Numbered from the stretch's first letter, positions 33,101 to 45,442 are shown. The stretch is DNA of 64,000 bases from Cherax quadricarinatus (GCF_038502225.1 NC_091357.1:1651994-1715993), one strand, 5' to 3'. Numbers and translations are program-made. Notes: a model not told the origin generated them from the sequence alone.

Positions 33101-34305
33101 TCTGTGTTCTTGTACTGTACTGGTCTTCTGTGTTATTGTACTGTACTGGTCTTCTGTGTTACTGTACTGTACTGGTCTTCTGTGTTATTGTACTGTACTG
33201 GTCTTCTGTGTTATTGTACTGTACTGGTCTTCTGTGTTATTGTACTGTACTGGTCTTCTGTGTTATTGTACTGTACTGGTCTTCTGTGTTATTGTACTGT
33301 ACTGGTCTTCTGTGTTATTGTACTGTACTGATCTTCTGTGTTATTGTACTGTACTGGTCTTCTGTGTTATTGTACTGTACTGGTCTTCTGTGTTATTGTA
33401 CTGTACTGGTCTTCTGTGTTATTGTACTGTACTGGTCTTCTGTGTTATTGTACTGTACTGGTCTTCTGTGTTATTGTACTGTACTGGTCTTCTGTGTTAT
33501 TGTACTGTACTGGTCTTCTGTGTTATTGTACTGTACTGGTCTTCTGTGTTACTGTACTGTACTGGTCTTCTGTGTTACTGTACTGTACTGATCTATGTTA
33601 TCACTGTGTGTATTATACTGTACTGGTCTTCTGTGTTATTGTACTGTACTGGTCTTCTGTGTTATTGTACTGTACTGGTCTTCTGTGTTATTGTACTGTA
33701 CTGGTCTTCTGTGTTATTGTACTGTACTGATCTTCTGTGTTATTGTACTGTACTGGTCTTCTGTGTTATTGTACTGTACTGGTCTTCTGTGTTATTGTAC
33801 TGTACTGGTCTTCTGTGTTACTGTACTGTACTGGTCTTCTGTGTTATTGTACTGTACTGGTCTTCTGTGTTATTGTACTGTACTGGTCTTCTGTGTTATT
33901 GTACTGTACTGGTCTTCTGTGTTATTGTACTGTACTGATCTTCTGTGTTACTGTACTGTGCTGGTCTTCTGTGTTACTGTACTGTACTGCACTCGTACTG
34001 TGTGTATTATACTGTACTGATCTTCTGTGTTATTGTACTGTACTGGTCTTCTGTGTTATTGTACTGTACTGGTCTTCTGTGTTATTGTACTGTACTGGTC
34101 TTCTGTGTTATTGTACTGTACTGGTCTTCTGTGTTATTGTACTGTACTGGTCTTCTGTGCTATTGTACTGTACTGGTCTTCTGTGTTATTGTACTGTACT
34201 GGTCTTCTGTGTTATTGTACTGTACTGGTCTTCTGTGTTATTGTACTGTACTGGTCTTCTGTGTTATTGTACTGTACTGGTCTTCTGTGTTATTGTACTG
34301 TTTTA
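27117..34305. repeat. 26-bp satellite array, about 275 units (7.2 kb)
   Basis: The unit is TACTGGTCTTCTGTGTTATT plus GTACTG. The core (about 27730-34290) is nearly homogeneous with scattered point variants (TTACTG for TTATTG, TTGTGTG for TTCTGTG). The left 600 bp, an island at 28600-29000, one at 32300-32380, and spots at 33590 and 33985 are degenerate or have odd-length units. Because 26 is not a multiple of 3 and the unit lacks stops in the three forward frames, open frames up to 1259 codons arise with a 26-residue period. I see no reason to call these genes. Confidence 0.98.
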
Positions 34306-34562
34306 TATTACATATATTTTTGTGTGTAATTATGATGGTTTGTTTGTTATTAAGCTTTTTTATGTGTTATCGTACTTATTTATTTGTCACTACAATGTTT
34401 TATGTCTCAATTTACTTTTTTATGTGTTTATCTAATGATTTGTGCCACTATACTTTTTTATTGTTATGATACTTATGAGTTACTTTCATGTTTTGTGTGT
34501 TAATACACTGTTTTATATGTCACTGTAAAACATTCTGACTTGATTCATCTTAACCAAACCAT
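34306..34562. other. T-rich flank of the 26-bp array, no gene
   Basis: Contains loosely repeated TTATGTGTTATCG-like strings that may be eroded satellite units, then unique sequence. Confidence 0.4.
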
Positions 34563-34616
34563 ACCACGGGCGGGATTTGAGACTCTCTGACCGCGGGTTC
34601 AAATCCCGCCCGTGGT
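34563..34616. repeat. 18-bp inverted repeat with tRNA-like B-box
   Basis: Arms ACCACGGGCGGGATTTGA (34563-34580) and TCAAATCCCGCCCGTGGT (34599-34616) are perfectly complementary. The right arm with its preceding bases reads CGCGGGTTCAAATCCCGCCC, which fits a tRNA T-arm/B-box (GGTTCRANYCC). No acceptor stem, A-box or anticodon arm of a real tRNA is present. A tRNA-derived SINE remnant is the likeliest reading. Confidence 0.6.
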
Positions 34617-35058
34617 TTGGTTTGTTTGCAATCGTGAGTCTGGTTTTATTCATCTTATACGTTACAAACGAATCGCTACCTAAAGTCTTTTACCAATAGA
34701 GTCTTGCCAAAACTATTTCCAACAGAAACCTACCGGAGGTCTTCTACTAAAAGTCTTCTGGTAACAGTCCTTCCAGTAGTAATCTCATAATAGCGTCCAG
34801 TCTTATAAACTTGATTCCTACCAACACAATCCTAAGAAAAGAATTCTGTCAAGTTTTCTATCAGGTATTTACCAGACAGGTTACATAGAGTATTATTAAC
34901 TCTGGTGTATCAGACAGACTTTATACACAACACAACACAACGATGGTGGTGAAAAAAACACATAACAGCAGAGAGGAACTTTCAACTGTGAAACAAACTC
35001 ATTCATTCAATAGTTCCCTTCTACAGTTTTGTCTTTTTCATTACTTTCCAGCTATATG
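34617..35058. other. Unique AT-rich sequence, no gene
   Basis: No open frame with recognisable features and no clear repeat. Confidence 0.4.
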
Positions 35059-35512
35059 CCATATATCTCTGCAACATTCAGTGTGCCATATATCTCTGCA
35101 ACATAGTACACCACAACATTCAGTATGTCATATATCTCTGCAACATAGTGCACCACAACATTCAGTGTGTCATATATCTCTGCAACATAGTACACCACAA
35201 CATTCAGTATGTCATATATCTCTGCAACATAGTACACCACAACATTCAGTATGTCATATATCTCTGCAACATAGTGTACCACAACATTCAGTGTGCCATA
35301 TATCTCTGCAACATAGTACACCACAACATTCAGTATGTCATATATCTCTGCAACATAGTGTACCACAACATTCAGTGTGTCATATATCTCTGCAACATAG
35401 TGCACCACAACATTCAGTGTGTTATATACTCTGCAACAGTGCACCACAACATTCAGTGTGTAATATATCTCTGCAACATAGTGCACAACAACATTCAGTG
35501 TGTAATATACGT
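35059..35512. repeat. 42-bp tandem repeat, about 11 units
   Basis: The unit starts CATATATCTCTGCAACATAG and ends with CACCACAACATTCAGTGTGT. Alternating variants TACACC/TGCACC/TGTACC and GTATGT/GTGTGT are seen. Unit length is divisible by 3, giving open frames on both strands that I do not count as genes. Confidence 0.95.
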
Positions 35513-35561
35513 CAACATTGATACATCACAGTACATAACAACAGTTTGGGAGACATTAACA

Positions 35562-36367
35562 CACAGTCGTACTGGCCAGGTTGTGGCAACACACAATCGT
35601 ACTGGCCAGGTTGCCATGGCAACACACAGTCGTACTGGCCAGGTTGTGGCAACACACAGTCGTACTGGCCAGGTTGTGGCAACACACAGTCGTACTGGCC
35701 AGGTTGTGGTAACACACAGTCGTACTGGCCAGGTTGTGGCAACACACAGTCGTACTGGCCAGGTTGTGGCAACACACAGTCGTACTGGCCAGGTTGTGGC
35801 AACACACAGTCGTACTGGCCAGGTTGTGGCAACACAGTCGTACTGGCCAGGTTGTGGCAACACACAGTCGTACTGGCCAGGTTGTGGCAACACACAGTCG
35901 TACTGGCCAGGTTGTGGCAACACACAGTCGTACTAGCCAGGTTGTGGCAACACAGTCGTACTAGCCAGGTTGTGGCAACACACAGTCGTACTAGCCAGGT
36001 TGTGGCAACACACAGTCGTACTGGCCAGGTTGTGGCAACACACAGTCGTACTAGCCAGGTTGTGGCAGCACACAATCGTACTGGCCAGGTTGTGGCAACA
36101 CACAGTCGTACTGGCCAGGTTGTGGCAACACACAGTCGTACTGGCCAGGTTGTGGCAACACACAGTCGTACTGGCCAGGTTGTGGCAACACACAGTCGTA
36201 CTGGCCAGGTTGTGGCAACACACAGTCGTACTGGCCAGGTTGTGGCAACACACAGTCGTACTGGCCAGGTTGTGGCAACACACAGTCGTACTGGCCAGGT
36301 TGTGGCAACACACAGTCGTACTGGCCAGGTTGTGGCAACACACAGTCGTACTGGCCAGGTTGTGGCA
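35562..36367. repeat. 30-bp tandem repeat, about 27 units
   Basis: The unit reads ACACAGTCGTACTGGCCAGG plus TTGTGGCAAC. Units near 35930-36060 carry TAGCC in place of TGGCC, and two units lack two bases. A single unexpanded relative lies at about 42160-42195 with matching flanks on both sides. Confidence 0.97.
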
Positions 36368-37005
36368 GCCACCAACAAAATTCTTATTATCAGTAGATCG
36401 AATCATCCAGGTTGACAGTTTTTATTTTCATCACCGAGTTTTTTTTTTATCCATCAGTTGTGGTGAATGTTTCTTATGTCATTATTGAAGATGTGAGAGA
36501 AGAGAGTATGAGAAAACTGAGAGAATTATTTAATAATTAATTCTACTTAAACTAAATGTTTATTAAGATAATTTATAAGAATATCTCTGTTTTAACTCCA
36601 AGTCTCTGAAGTTAATCACTTCTTCACATATTTATATCCTTTTCCAAAATATTTTATCAAAATATTGTAACCCTCATTCCAGTTTCTTAAGAAAATTTAA
36701 ATAACATGATCAAGAATTTTCTTAATTTTCTTACACTATTCATATAGAATTCATTAATTTAAACAATGGTGTGAGAGAGTGTAGATATGCTTATGAGAAC
36801 GTGTACACATGTATATATATGTGCACGTAGTAGTGTGTTTGTAGTGATGTGTGTGTGTACACATGTATGTATATATATGTGTACGTAGTAGTGTGTTTGT
36901 AGTGATGTTTATGTGTAGATGAAAGTGAAAAGTAAACATCAGAAGAAAACTTATGTGAACTACATAATAATTCACAATAAAGAAGAGCACAGTTCCGTGG
37001 CACAG
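36368..37005. other. No gene; short GT-rich duplicated segment
   Basis: At about 36800-36910 a segment of roughly 60 bp (ACATGTATATATATGTG, GTAGTAGTGTGTTTGTAGTG) occurs twice. Otherwise AT-rich unique sequence. Confidence 0.5.
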
Positions 37006-37182
37006 CTGTCAGCCTGACTGACTCTGCTGTCAGCCTGGCTGACTCTGCTGTCAGCCTGACTGACTCTGCTGTCAGCCTGGCAGACTCTGCTGTCAGCCTG
37101 GCTGACTCTGCTGTCAGCCTGGCTGACTCTGCTGTCAGCCTGACTGACTCTGCTGTCAGCCTAGCTGACTCTGCTGTCAACA
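37006..37182. repeat. 21-bp tandem repeat, about 8 units
   Basis: The unit is CAGCCTGACTGACTCTGCTG plus T, alternating CTGACTGACT with CTGGCTGACT. Confidence 0.95.
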
Positions 37183-37683
37183 GTTAGTCAGTCAGAATAA
37201 AAGAAATGAGTCAATAAGAAGAATAAAACTGGGAAATTTAGAATGGATTAAGATTGAAGTTTGTGAGGCAGTTGTAATAAAGTTCTGGAATACTTAATGA
37301 TTTTGTTCATAATGTTTATAAAAGGGAAAACTTTAAAGAATATAATAATTATAATGGAATAAGACTGTTGACCATAAAGTGTGTGAGAAATATGATGGAT
37401 GAAATGATGGAAAAGACAAAATATTCGTACCAAAGAAGAGTGTGAATTCTGAAAGGGAAATTAATATATGCATCATGTGTAAACAATGAAATACCCAAGT
37501 GAAAAACACTTATATAAAGGGAAGCAACACTTAGGTGGATTTATAGGTTTGATAAAAATATACTAGAGTTAAAAATGTATTTAATCTTAGCAAATGTTTT
37601 GAGAGCAATAGTGTTGAATTAAGTTATAATATGCAAGAAAGACGGTAAAGACTTACACAAAAAACTTGGTGTTAGATAATGTT
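37183..37683. other. AT-rich unique sequence, no gene
   Basis: No frame or repeat worth calling. Confidence 0.4.
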
Positions 37684-37806
37684 GTGTGATGTCACCTGTG
37701 GTCTTAAAGACGTGTGATGTCACCTGTGGTCTTAAAGACGTGTGATGTCACCTGTGGTCTTAAAGACGTGTGATGTCACCTGTGGTCTTAAAGACGTGTG
37801 ATGTCA
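37684..37806. repeat. 28-bp tandem repeat, about 4.4 units
   Basis: The unit is GTGTGATGTCACCTGTGGTC plus TTAAAGAC; copies are identical apart from the ends. TGATGTCA is CRE-like, but no promoter context is visible. Confidence 0.95.
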
Positions 37807-38339
37807 CTGTACTTTGCTCAGAAGACAGTATATACAGAGTAAGCCATCATGTAGACCAGGTGTCACTCTAAACACACCTTTATTAACACATTATGTAAAA
37901 CTCTGTATATACACACACACATATATATACATGTGTGCGCGCATGTATCCAACCTTCAAATTCATTTACGAAACACCAGAAATAGCTATTATTATAAATT
38001 TGTTATAGTTTTCATAGAGGAAATTTAGAGATTTGAATTTGATACTTTTTCATACATAATAACATGTACACATGACATTCGTGAACACACAAGAACAGGT
38101 ACATATGACACCAATATACAATAACACGTAGATATTACATTCATTTATACATAATAACATGTTACACACGACACACAGTCCTCCACTAGTGTCTCAAACG
38201 TGTTCATCTTTATATATTTACATATTTCACATAGAATGTCGCTCACAAACACATTTAAACTGCTAAATAAGTTAAAAAAAACTTGTTCTCAGTATAAATT
38301 CATAGTGTAACATAAAAGGAATTCCAAAATTGTAATTAA
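37807..38339. other. AT-rich unique sequence, no gene
   Basis: Includes a short mixed CA/TA tract at about 37910-37930; nothing else recognised. Confidence 0.4.
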
Positions 38340-38465
38340 TTAGCCCCCGAGGTGGCCGAGCTGTGTACGAGCTTCGTCTCGTCCAGCTGGTCTACGGTTC
38401 CAGGCTGTCTTGGCGGATGTAATTACTGGACGCAGTTTACTGTGTCCCCCCTCCAGTAATTTCCC
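38340..38465 (+). repeat. SINE-like segment with tRNA-like A-box
   Basis: Begins CCCCCGAGGTGGCCGAGCTG, like a tRNA-Leu-type A-box region, and ends GGATGTAATTACTGGACGCA, GTTTACTGTGTCCCCCC. A related segment lies at about 51630-51725 (CACCATGGTGGTGTAACC ... GGTGGATGTATTTACACAGC, TTCTGTGTGTCCC). Two diverged copies of the same order suggest a dispersed tRNA-derived SINE; the B-box (GGTTCCAGGCT) is poor. Confidence 0.45.
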
Positions 38466-38489
38466 CCCACCTGGACAGTCTCTACCGTA

Positions 38490-39765
38490 GACCAGCTAGA
38501 CAAGACCAAGTTTCCATTCAGCAAGGTCACTGAGGATGGCAACCGCTGACTCTGGGGAAGTGGGGAAGGGAGTCCACTCAGTGACACAAGTGGATTCCTG
38601 GAGACGCTGATCCGGGGAAGGCACCGCCGACCTTAGGTAAGTGGGGAAGGGGAAACATCCGGGAGCGAACGGATGGATTTCTGGATACATGAGCTTGGGG
38701 AAGGTTGTAGTTGAGGCTGACCTTAGGTAAGTGGGGAAGGGGAGACATCCGGGAGCGAACGGATGGATTCCTGGATACATAAACCTGGGAAAGCATGAAT
38801 ACCAGCAGTTGAGGCTGACCTTGGGTAAGTGGTGAAGGGAAGACATCCGGCGGTAGACGGATCGATTCCTGGATACATGAACCTGGGTAAAGCAAGAATA
38901 CCGCTGACTTTGGGGAAGTGGGGAAGGGATTCCACCTGAGGTGACGCCAAGTGGACTCCTGGAGACACTGATCTGGGGAAGGCACTGACCTAACTCGCTG
39001 ACCTTAGGTAAGTGGGGAAGGGAAGACATCCGGGAGCGAGCGGATGGATTCCTGGATACATAAACTTGGGGAAGGTTGTTGTTGAGGCTAACCTTGGGTA
39101 AGTGGGGAACGGGAGACATCTGGGAGCGAGCGGATGGATTCCTGGATACATGAACCTGGGGAAAGCATGAATACGTGCAGTTGAGGCTGACCTTGGGGAA
39201 GTGGGGAACGGAAGACATCCGGCGGTAGACGGATCGATTCCTGGATACATGAACCTGGGTAAAGCAAGAATACCGCTGACTTTGGGGAAGTGGGGAAGGG
39301 ATTCCACCTGAGGTGACGCCAAGTGGACTCCTGGAGACACTGATCTGGGGAAGGCACTGACCTAACTCGCTGACCTTAGGTAAGTGGGGAAGGGAAGACA
39401 TCCGGGAGCGAACGGATGGATTCCTGGATACATAAAATTGGGGAAGGTTGTTGTTGAGCCTGACCTTGTGTAAGTGGGGAAGGGGAGACATCCGAGAGCG
39501 AACGGATGGATTCCTGGATACATGAACCTGGGGTAGGCAAGAATACAGGTTGGTGAGGCTGACCTTGGGGAAGTGAGAAAGGGGAAACATCCGGCGGCGG
39601 ACGGATGAATTCCTGGATACATAACCCTAGGGAAGGCTGAGGCTGGAAGGCAGAGAGAGAGAGAGAGGCGAGGCTGACCTTAGGGAAGTGAGGAAGGGGA
39701 GACATCCGGGGGCCCACGGATGGATTCCTGGACACATGAACCTGGGGAAGGCGAGGGGGGGGGGA
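38490..39765. repeat. Tandem repeat of about 90-96 bp, 14 units, with 372-bp higher-order period
   Basis: Each unit contains GACCTTAGGTAAGTGGGGAA, ACATCCGGGAGCGAACGGAT and GGATTCCTGGATACATGAAC with variations. The block from about 38881 recurs almost unchanged at 39253, an offset of 372 bp (four units), showing duplication of a four-unit block. A single unexpanded relative lies at about 42640-42790. Long open frames on the minus strand here are periodic and not convincing as genes. Confidence 0.92.
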
Positions 39766-39895
39766 CCTTAAAGACGAACCACTGGCCTCCACGTGGCAAG
39801 GTCTGGTAACTCAGAGATAACTGAGGCTGACAGTGGTCGCAAATTATTAATGTTATTATAATTAAAGATTTGCTAATTTGGATTCAAAAGCGTCT

Positions 39896-41088
39896 ACCAC
39901 GTACTCTACCAGAGCACTACATTACCCATTATGTACTCTACCAGAGCACTACATTACCCATTATGTACTCTACCAGAGCACTACATTACCCATTCTGTAC
40001 TCTACCAGAGCACTACATTACCCATTATGTACTCTACCAGAGCACTACATTACCCATTCTGTACTCTACCAGAGCACTACATTACCCATTATGTACTCTA
40101 CCAGAGCACTACAATACCCCTTATGTACTCTACCAGAGCACTACATTACCCATTATGTACTCTACCAGAGCACTACATTACCCATTATGTACTCTACCAG
40201 AGCACTACATTACCCATTATGTACTCTACCAGAGCACTACAATACCCATTATGTACTCTACCAGAGCACTACATTACCCATCCTGTACTCTACCAGAGCA
40301 CTACAATACCCATTATGTACTCTACCAGAGCACTACATCACCCATCCTGTACTCTACCAGAGCACTAAATCATCCATCCTGTACTCTACCAGAGCACTAA
40401 ATCACCCATCCTGTACTCTACCAGAGCACTAAATCACCCATCCTGTACTCTACCAGAGCACTAAATCATCCATCCTGTACTCTACCAGAGCACTAAATCA
40501 CCCATCCTGTACTCTACCAGAGCACTAAATCACCCATTCTGTACTCTACCAGAACACTCCATCACCCATCCTGCACTCTACCAGAGCACTAAATCACCCA
40601 TTCTGTACTCTACCAGAGGACTACATTACCCATCCTGTACTCTACCAGAGCACTACATTACCCATCCTGTACTCTACCAGAGCACTACATTACCCATCCT
40701 GTACTCTACCAGAGCACTACATTACCCATTCGGTACTCTACCAGAGGACTACATTACCCATCCTGTACTCTACCAGAGCACTGCATTACCCATCCTGTAC
40801 TCTACCAGAGCACTACATTACCCATCCTGTACTCTACCAGAGCACTACATTACCCATCCTGTACTCTACCAGAGGACTACATTACCCATCCTGTACTCTA
40901 CCAGAGCACTGCATTACCCATCCTGTACTCTACCAGAGCACTGCATTACCCATCCTGTACTCTACCAGAGCACTACATTACCCATCCTGTACTCTACCAG
41001 AGCACTACATTACCAATCCTGTACTCTGCTAGAGCACTATTACCCATCTTGTACTCTCCCAGAGCACTCTATGACCCATCTTGTACTC
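39896..41088. repeat. 32-bp tandem repeat, about 37 units (first part)
   Basis: The unit is GTACTCTACCAGAGCACTAC plus ATTACCCATTAT. The left part has mostly ATTAT/ATTCT endings, the right part ATCCT, with blocks of AAATCA instead of ACATTA at 40360-40620. The array continues after the fold-back insertion at 41237. Confidence 0.97.
41078..41088. repeat. 11-bp target-site duplication, left
   Basis: ATCTTGTACTC, identical to 41237-41247. Removing the insertion and one copy restores the 32-bp register of the array, so this is a duplication and not merely the next repeat unit. Confidence 0.8.
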
Positions 41089-41236
41089 AAATAACAAAAA
41101 AAGGCACAATACCCTGACTGGAACGATACACAAATAACCCGCACATAGAGGAGCTTACGACGACGTTTCGGTCGTACTGTCCAAGTCGGACCGAAACGTC
41201 ATTAGCTCCTCTCTTCCATGTGCGGGTTATTTGTGT
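41089..41236 (-). mobile_element. 148-bp fold-back element inserted in the 32-bp array
   Basis: Perfect 21-bp outer arms at 41126-41146 and 41218-41238, and inner arms GACGTTTCGGTC/GACCGAAACGTC around 41162-41200, make one long hairpin. On the left the element continues with AAAAAAAGGCACAATACC. The CGAAACGTC string and neighbouring short hairpin GTCC/GGAC resemble the GAAAC side of Penelope-type hammerheads, though no CUGANGA box is present. A half copy of the same family is at 52976-53058. Confidence 0.75.
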
Positions 41237-41476
41237 ATCTTGTACTCTCTCAGAGCACTCCATCACCCACCCTGTACTCTCCCTGGCATCTCCAACACCC
41301 ATCCTGTACTCTCCCAGACATCTGCAACACCCATCCTGTACTCTCCCAGACATCTCCAACACCCATCCTGTACTCTCCCAGACATCTCCAACACCCATCC
41401 TGTACTCTCCCAGACATCTCCAACACCCATCCTGTACTCTCCCTGACATCTCCAACACAAATCCTCTACTCTCCAG
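41237..41476. repeat. 32-bp tandem repeat, continuation (about 7.5 units)
   Basis: Same period as 39896-41088 but a different subfamily: CTCCCAGACATCTCCAACAC plus CCATCCTGTACT. Confidence 0.95.
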
Positions 41477-41554
41477 GAGCACATCCTGCATATTACATCC
41501 TGCTCCCAATTCTTCATATTCTTCTCCTGTATTCTCTCTTCTTTCATATACTCT

Positions 41555-41950
41555 TTTTTCAACAAGTAGGCCGTCTCCCACCGAGGCAGGGTTACCCAAA
41601 AAGAAAGAAAATCCCTGAGAAGAAAATACTTTCATCATCATTCAACACTTTCACCACACTCAGACATAATCACTGTCTTTGCAGAGGCGCCCAGATACAG
41701 TTTAGAAGCGTATATACAGATATATAACATCTCTCCCAACTTCCAAAATCCCAAAGCAATCCTCTCATATACACATTAAGTTTACTTCCATCGTTCTCAC
41801 TGCATTTTTACTCACCTCCTTCACCTATGCCTTCATTCTAAATCCCATTTCACCCAGTTCCTTCACACATAATTCCTCTATACGCAATCACAATCACTCC
41901 TTTCACTCATTTCCTTCATTCTTTCCTTGATGCTATCTTCTGAGACAACG
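41555..41950 (-). mobile_element. Probable RTE-type LINE 3' end fragment
   Basis: The stretch AACAAGTAGGCCGTCTCCCA, CCGAGGCAGGGTTACCCAAA, AAGAAAGAAAATCCC and ATCATTCAACACTTTCACCA is one I associate from memory with the end of an RTE-like LINE that is very abundant in decapod genomes. No coding motif is left in this short piece, so the call rests on that recollection and needs a repeat-library search. Confidence 0.45.
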
Positions 41951-42825
41951 TTGATCTCATCATTATTGCTCCCAAGAAGGAAATTCCTCGAGCAATTCAT
42001 TATCTCCATTCAACATTTCTTGGAAATATTCTCTGTGTCTCTCTAAAACCTCTTATCCCACACGTTTTATGACGTACAAAAATATACTGTTCCCTAACTT
42101 ATATTGTGATAAATGGTAATAACCAGACATGACAATTGATCACAACATAGTATCGAAGACATTAACAACACAGTCGTACTGGCCAGACTGTAGCAGCGAC
42201 CTACAAAATGATTTTTACGATATGATGGCGTCTCCCCCAGTAGCTAGTTGTTTCACCCTCAAAAGTTTATTTATTTTGCTTATGTGCGCACATTTATGAA
42301 CCTGTGTATATTTTACAATCACAAAAGACGAGTTACAGAAGAAATAACATCATATTTTTCATGGAGGTTGATAATTAGATTAAGAATCTGGCAGTCATTT
42401 ACACACAATACAACGTTCATATATACGCTTATATTTTTATATAATTGTAAAAATATATATTAATATAGATACATATTGTAACATAAGTAGGACTAAAATT
42501 TTCATAAAACAGAGATATTCAGTTGTGTTGGTGTACGTTGATGTCTGCCTTGGAGAGTGTAATTATAGGTAACACGTTTCTTTGTTTCCTCTTGTAATTC
42601 CTCCACCAGGAAAGTCTCCACCTTAGTTTGAAAATACATAATACCAATCCAGCAAGATCGCCTGAGACCCCCGGAAAATGGGGAAGGTAGGAATTCCAGT
42701 AGACAGACGGATGAATTCCTGGACACAAGATCCTGGTGAGAGATTGAGGCAGGAAGCTGGAGGTGAGGATACTGAGAGATACGAGGATCACCTTGTGTAA
42801 TGAAGGAAAGACATTGGATGAGAAA
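41951..42825. other. No gene; single unexpanded relatives of two minisatellites
   Basis: At 42150-42205, GACATTAACAACACAGTCGT, ACTGGCCAGACTGTAGCAGC and CTACAAAATG match both flanks and one unit of the 30-bp array at 35562. At 42640-42790, CCAGCAAGATCGCCTGAGAC, AATGGGGAAGGTAGGAATTC, GACGGATGAATTCCTGGACA match one unit and the left flank of the 90-bp-type array at 38490. Confidence 0.65.
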
Positions 42826-42829
42826 CACA

Positions 42830-42870
<41 letters not shown>
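42826..42870. repeat. (CA)n microsatellite, 5' border of truncated CR1 copy
   Basis: About 22 CA units ending ...ACACATAC directly before the CR1-homologous sequence at 42875. Confidence 0.95.
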
Positions 42871-43858
<988 letters not shown>

Positions 43859-44850
43859 CACACACAGTCAGTCGGCAGACGTGGGTCACAAGGCTCCGAG
43901 AACTTTAGTGGTTTTTAAGTCATGCAGTAACTGCTAGCAGTAATCAGTGGTAGTGACAACGTCAGTGAACAATCCTACGAGTGATAACCAGAGTTATTAG
44001 TTAAAAAAAGTCGAGAGGAAGCCTGAAATCTTTAATATTTCAAAGTGTCAAACCGTTAGTGGCTAGTAGGCTTCTGTTGCTACACAGATTCAAATATACA
44101 AAGATTCAAGTGAGTGTGGAAGCGGGTGTTCAAGAATTTCGAGAGATTGGATAACAAGTGAAATGTGGGGCACCATACAGTGAGAGTGAAAAAGTTAATA
44201 AGCAAAAGTAGAAAGGAAAAATATAATATATAACAAGGGAAGGTGGCAGTAGGCCTGCTGAAACAGTGACGTCACAACAGTTGTGTGACATTATACATAT
44301 AAAGTGTAACACCGAATGTGAAGTGTATTCCAATATAAGTGAAGTGTATTCTATCATAAGTGACATTGAGGGACGCGGGATGCATGAGCATATACGGTTA
44401 TAAAGATCACGGGTGAAGAATTTTCAAAATAGTGATAGAAGGCGTGTGTACGGCGACTACGTCATCAGCATCTGGCAACTTGTCATCGCATCACTGCCAG
44501 CTTAAGTATCACTCACCTGTTGGGGTTGTTTTGGGGGTTCTGAATCCTGGCCTTAGTCACTGTTAGATACTGGTCACTCACTCCTGCAAGCTATTACCAG
44601 AATTAGAGCAGAAATAGCATAGATAAGGTGAAGATAGGGTTGACTAGCGAGGAGCAGCCTAGCGAGGGGAAGCCTAGTGAGGGTGACGTCAGACACTCCT
44701 AGAAGCTGAGACAAGCTAAATTTTACAACCTAATTACTTTCTGTGTTTTATAAGTAGAAGTGATAAGTGCTAGAATCACTGTTGGTAGTTTTAGAAATAC
44801 GGGTATTACTACTGATATTTATTAGCAGTATGAATACTTAGAAGTGGGGG

Positions 44851-44865
44851 CACACATACACACGA

Positions 44866-44945
<80 letters not shown>
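44851..44945. repeat. (CA)n microsatellite
   Basis: Starts with interrupted CACACATACACACGAGCG and continues with about 35 pure CA units. Confidence 0.97.
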
Positions 44946-44947
<2 letters not shown>

Positions 44948-44984
44948 ATATACAGGATTTCACACCTTCCTGTGAAGTGACCCT

Positions 44985-45026
44985 CTAACCCTTCCCCCTC
45001 CCTCCCGCCTCTCTCCCTCTCCACCC

Positions 45027-45101
<75 letters not shown>

Positions 45102-45420
45102 CTTTCTCTCATCCTCTCTTCCTCTCCCTCTTCCTCTCTCTCTTCCTCTCTCTCTTCCTCTCACCCTTTCTCTCTTCCTCTCTCTTCCTCTCTCTCCCTC
45201 TCCCTCCCTCTCCCTCTCTCCCCCTCTCTCTCTTCCTCTCTTTCTCTCTCTCTTCCTCTTCTCTCTCTCTCCCTCTCTTCCCTTGTCACTCCCCCCTCTC
45301 TCTTACCTTTTCCCTCTCTCTCTCACTTTCTCCCCCTTTTCCCCTCCTACCCTCCCCTTCTCTCTCTTTCTCCCTCTCTCTCACTCTCTCCCCCTTTTTC
45401 TTTTTCACTTTCTCTTTTAC
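44985..45420 (+). repeat. Polypyrimidine tract with (TC)n core
   Basis: About 430 bases almost exclusively C and T; a pure (TC)n core lies at about 45033-45098. It lies immediately upstream of CR1 ORF1. Confidence 0.95.
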
Positions 45421-45442
45421 TAAAAAAAAAAAAGAAAAAAAA

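Noticed and set aside
34563..34616. A functional tRNA gene
   Set aside because: Only the T-arm/B-box is present; acceptor stem, A-box and anticodon arm cannot be formed.
35059..36415. CRISPR-like appearance of regularly spaced repeats
   Set aside because: These are contiguous tandem repeats without variable spacers, in a eukaryotic context with LINEs and introns.
37684..37806. CRE-like TGATGTCA repeats as a regulatory array
   Set aside because: The motif is only part of a 28-bp minisatellite and no transcription unit is adjacent.
38496..39792. Minus-strand open frames up to 364 codons with VHVSRNPSVRSRMSP-type repeats
   Set aside because: They follow the ~92-bp tandem repeat, several frames overlap, and they start and end with the array.
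41087..41641. A 184-codon minus-strand frame across the fold-back element and the 32-bp array
   Set aside because: It joins repeat units, an inserted element and a LINE tail by chance; no domain is visible.
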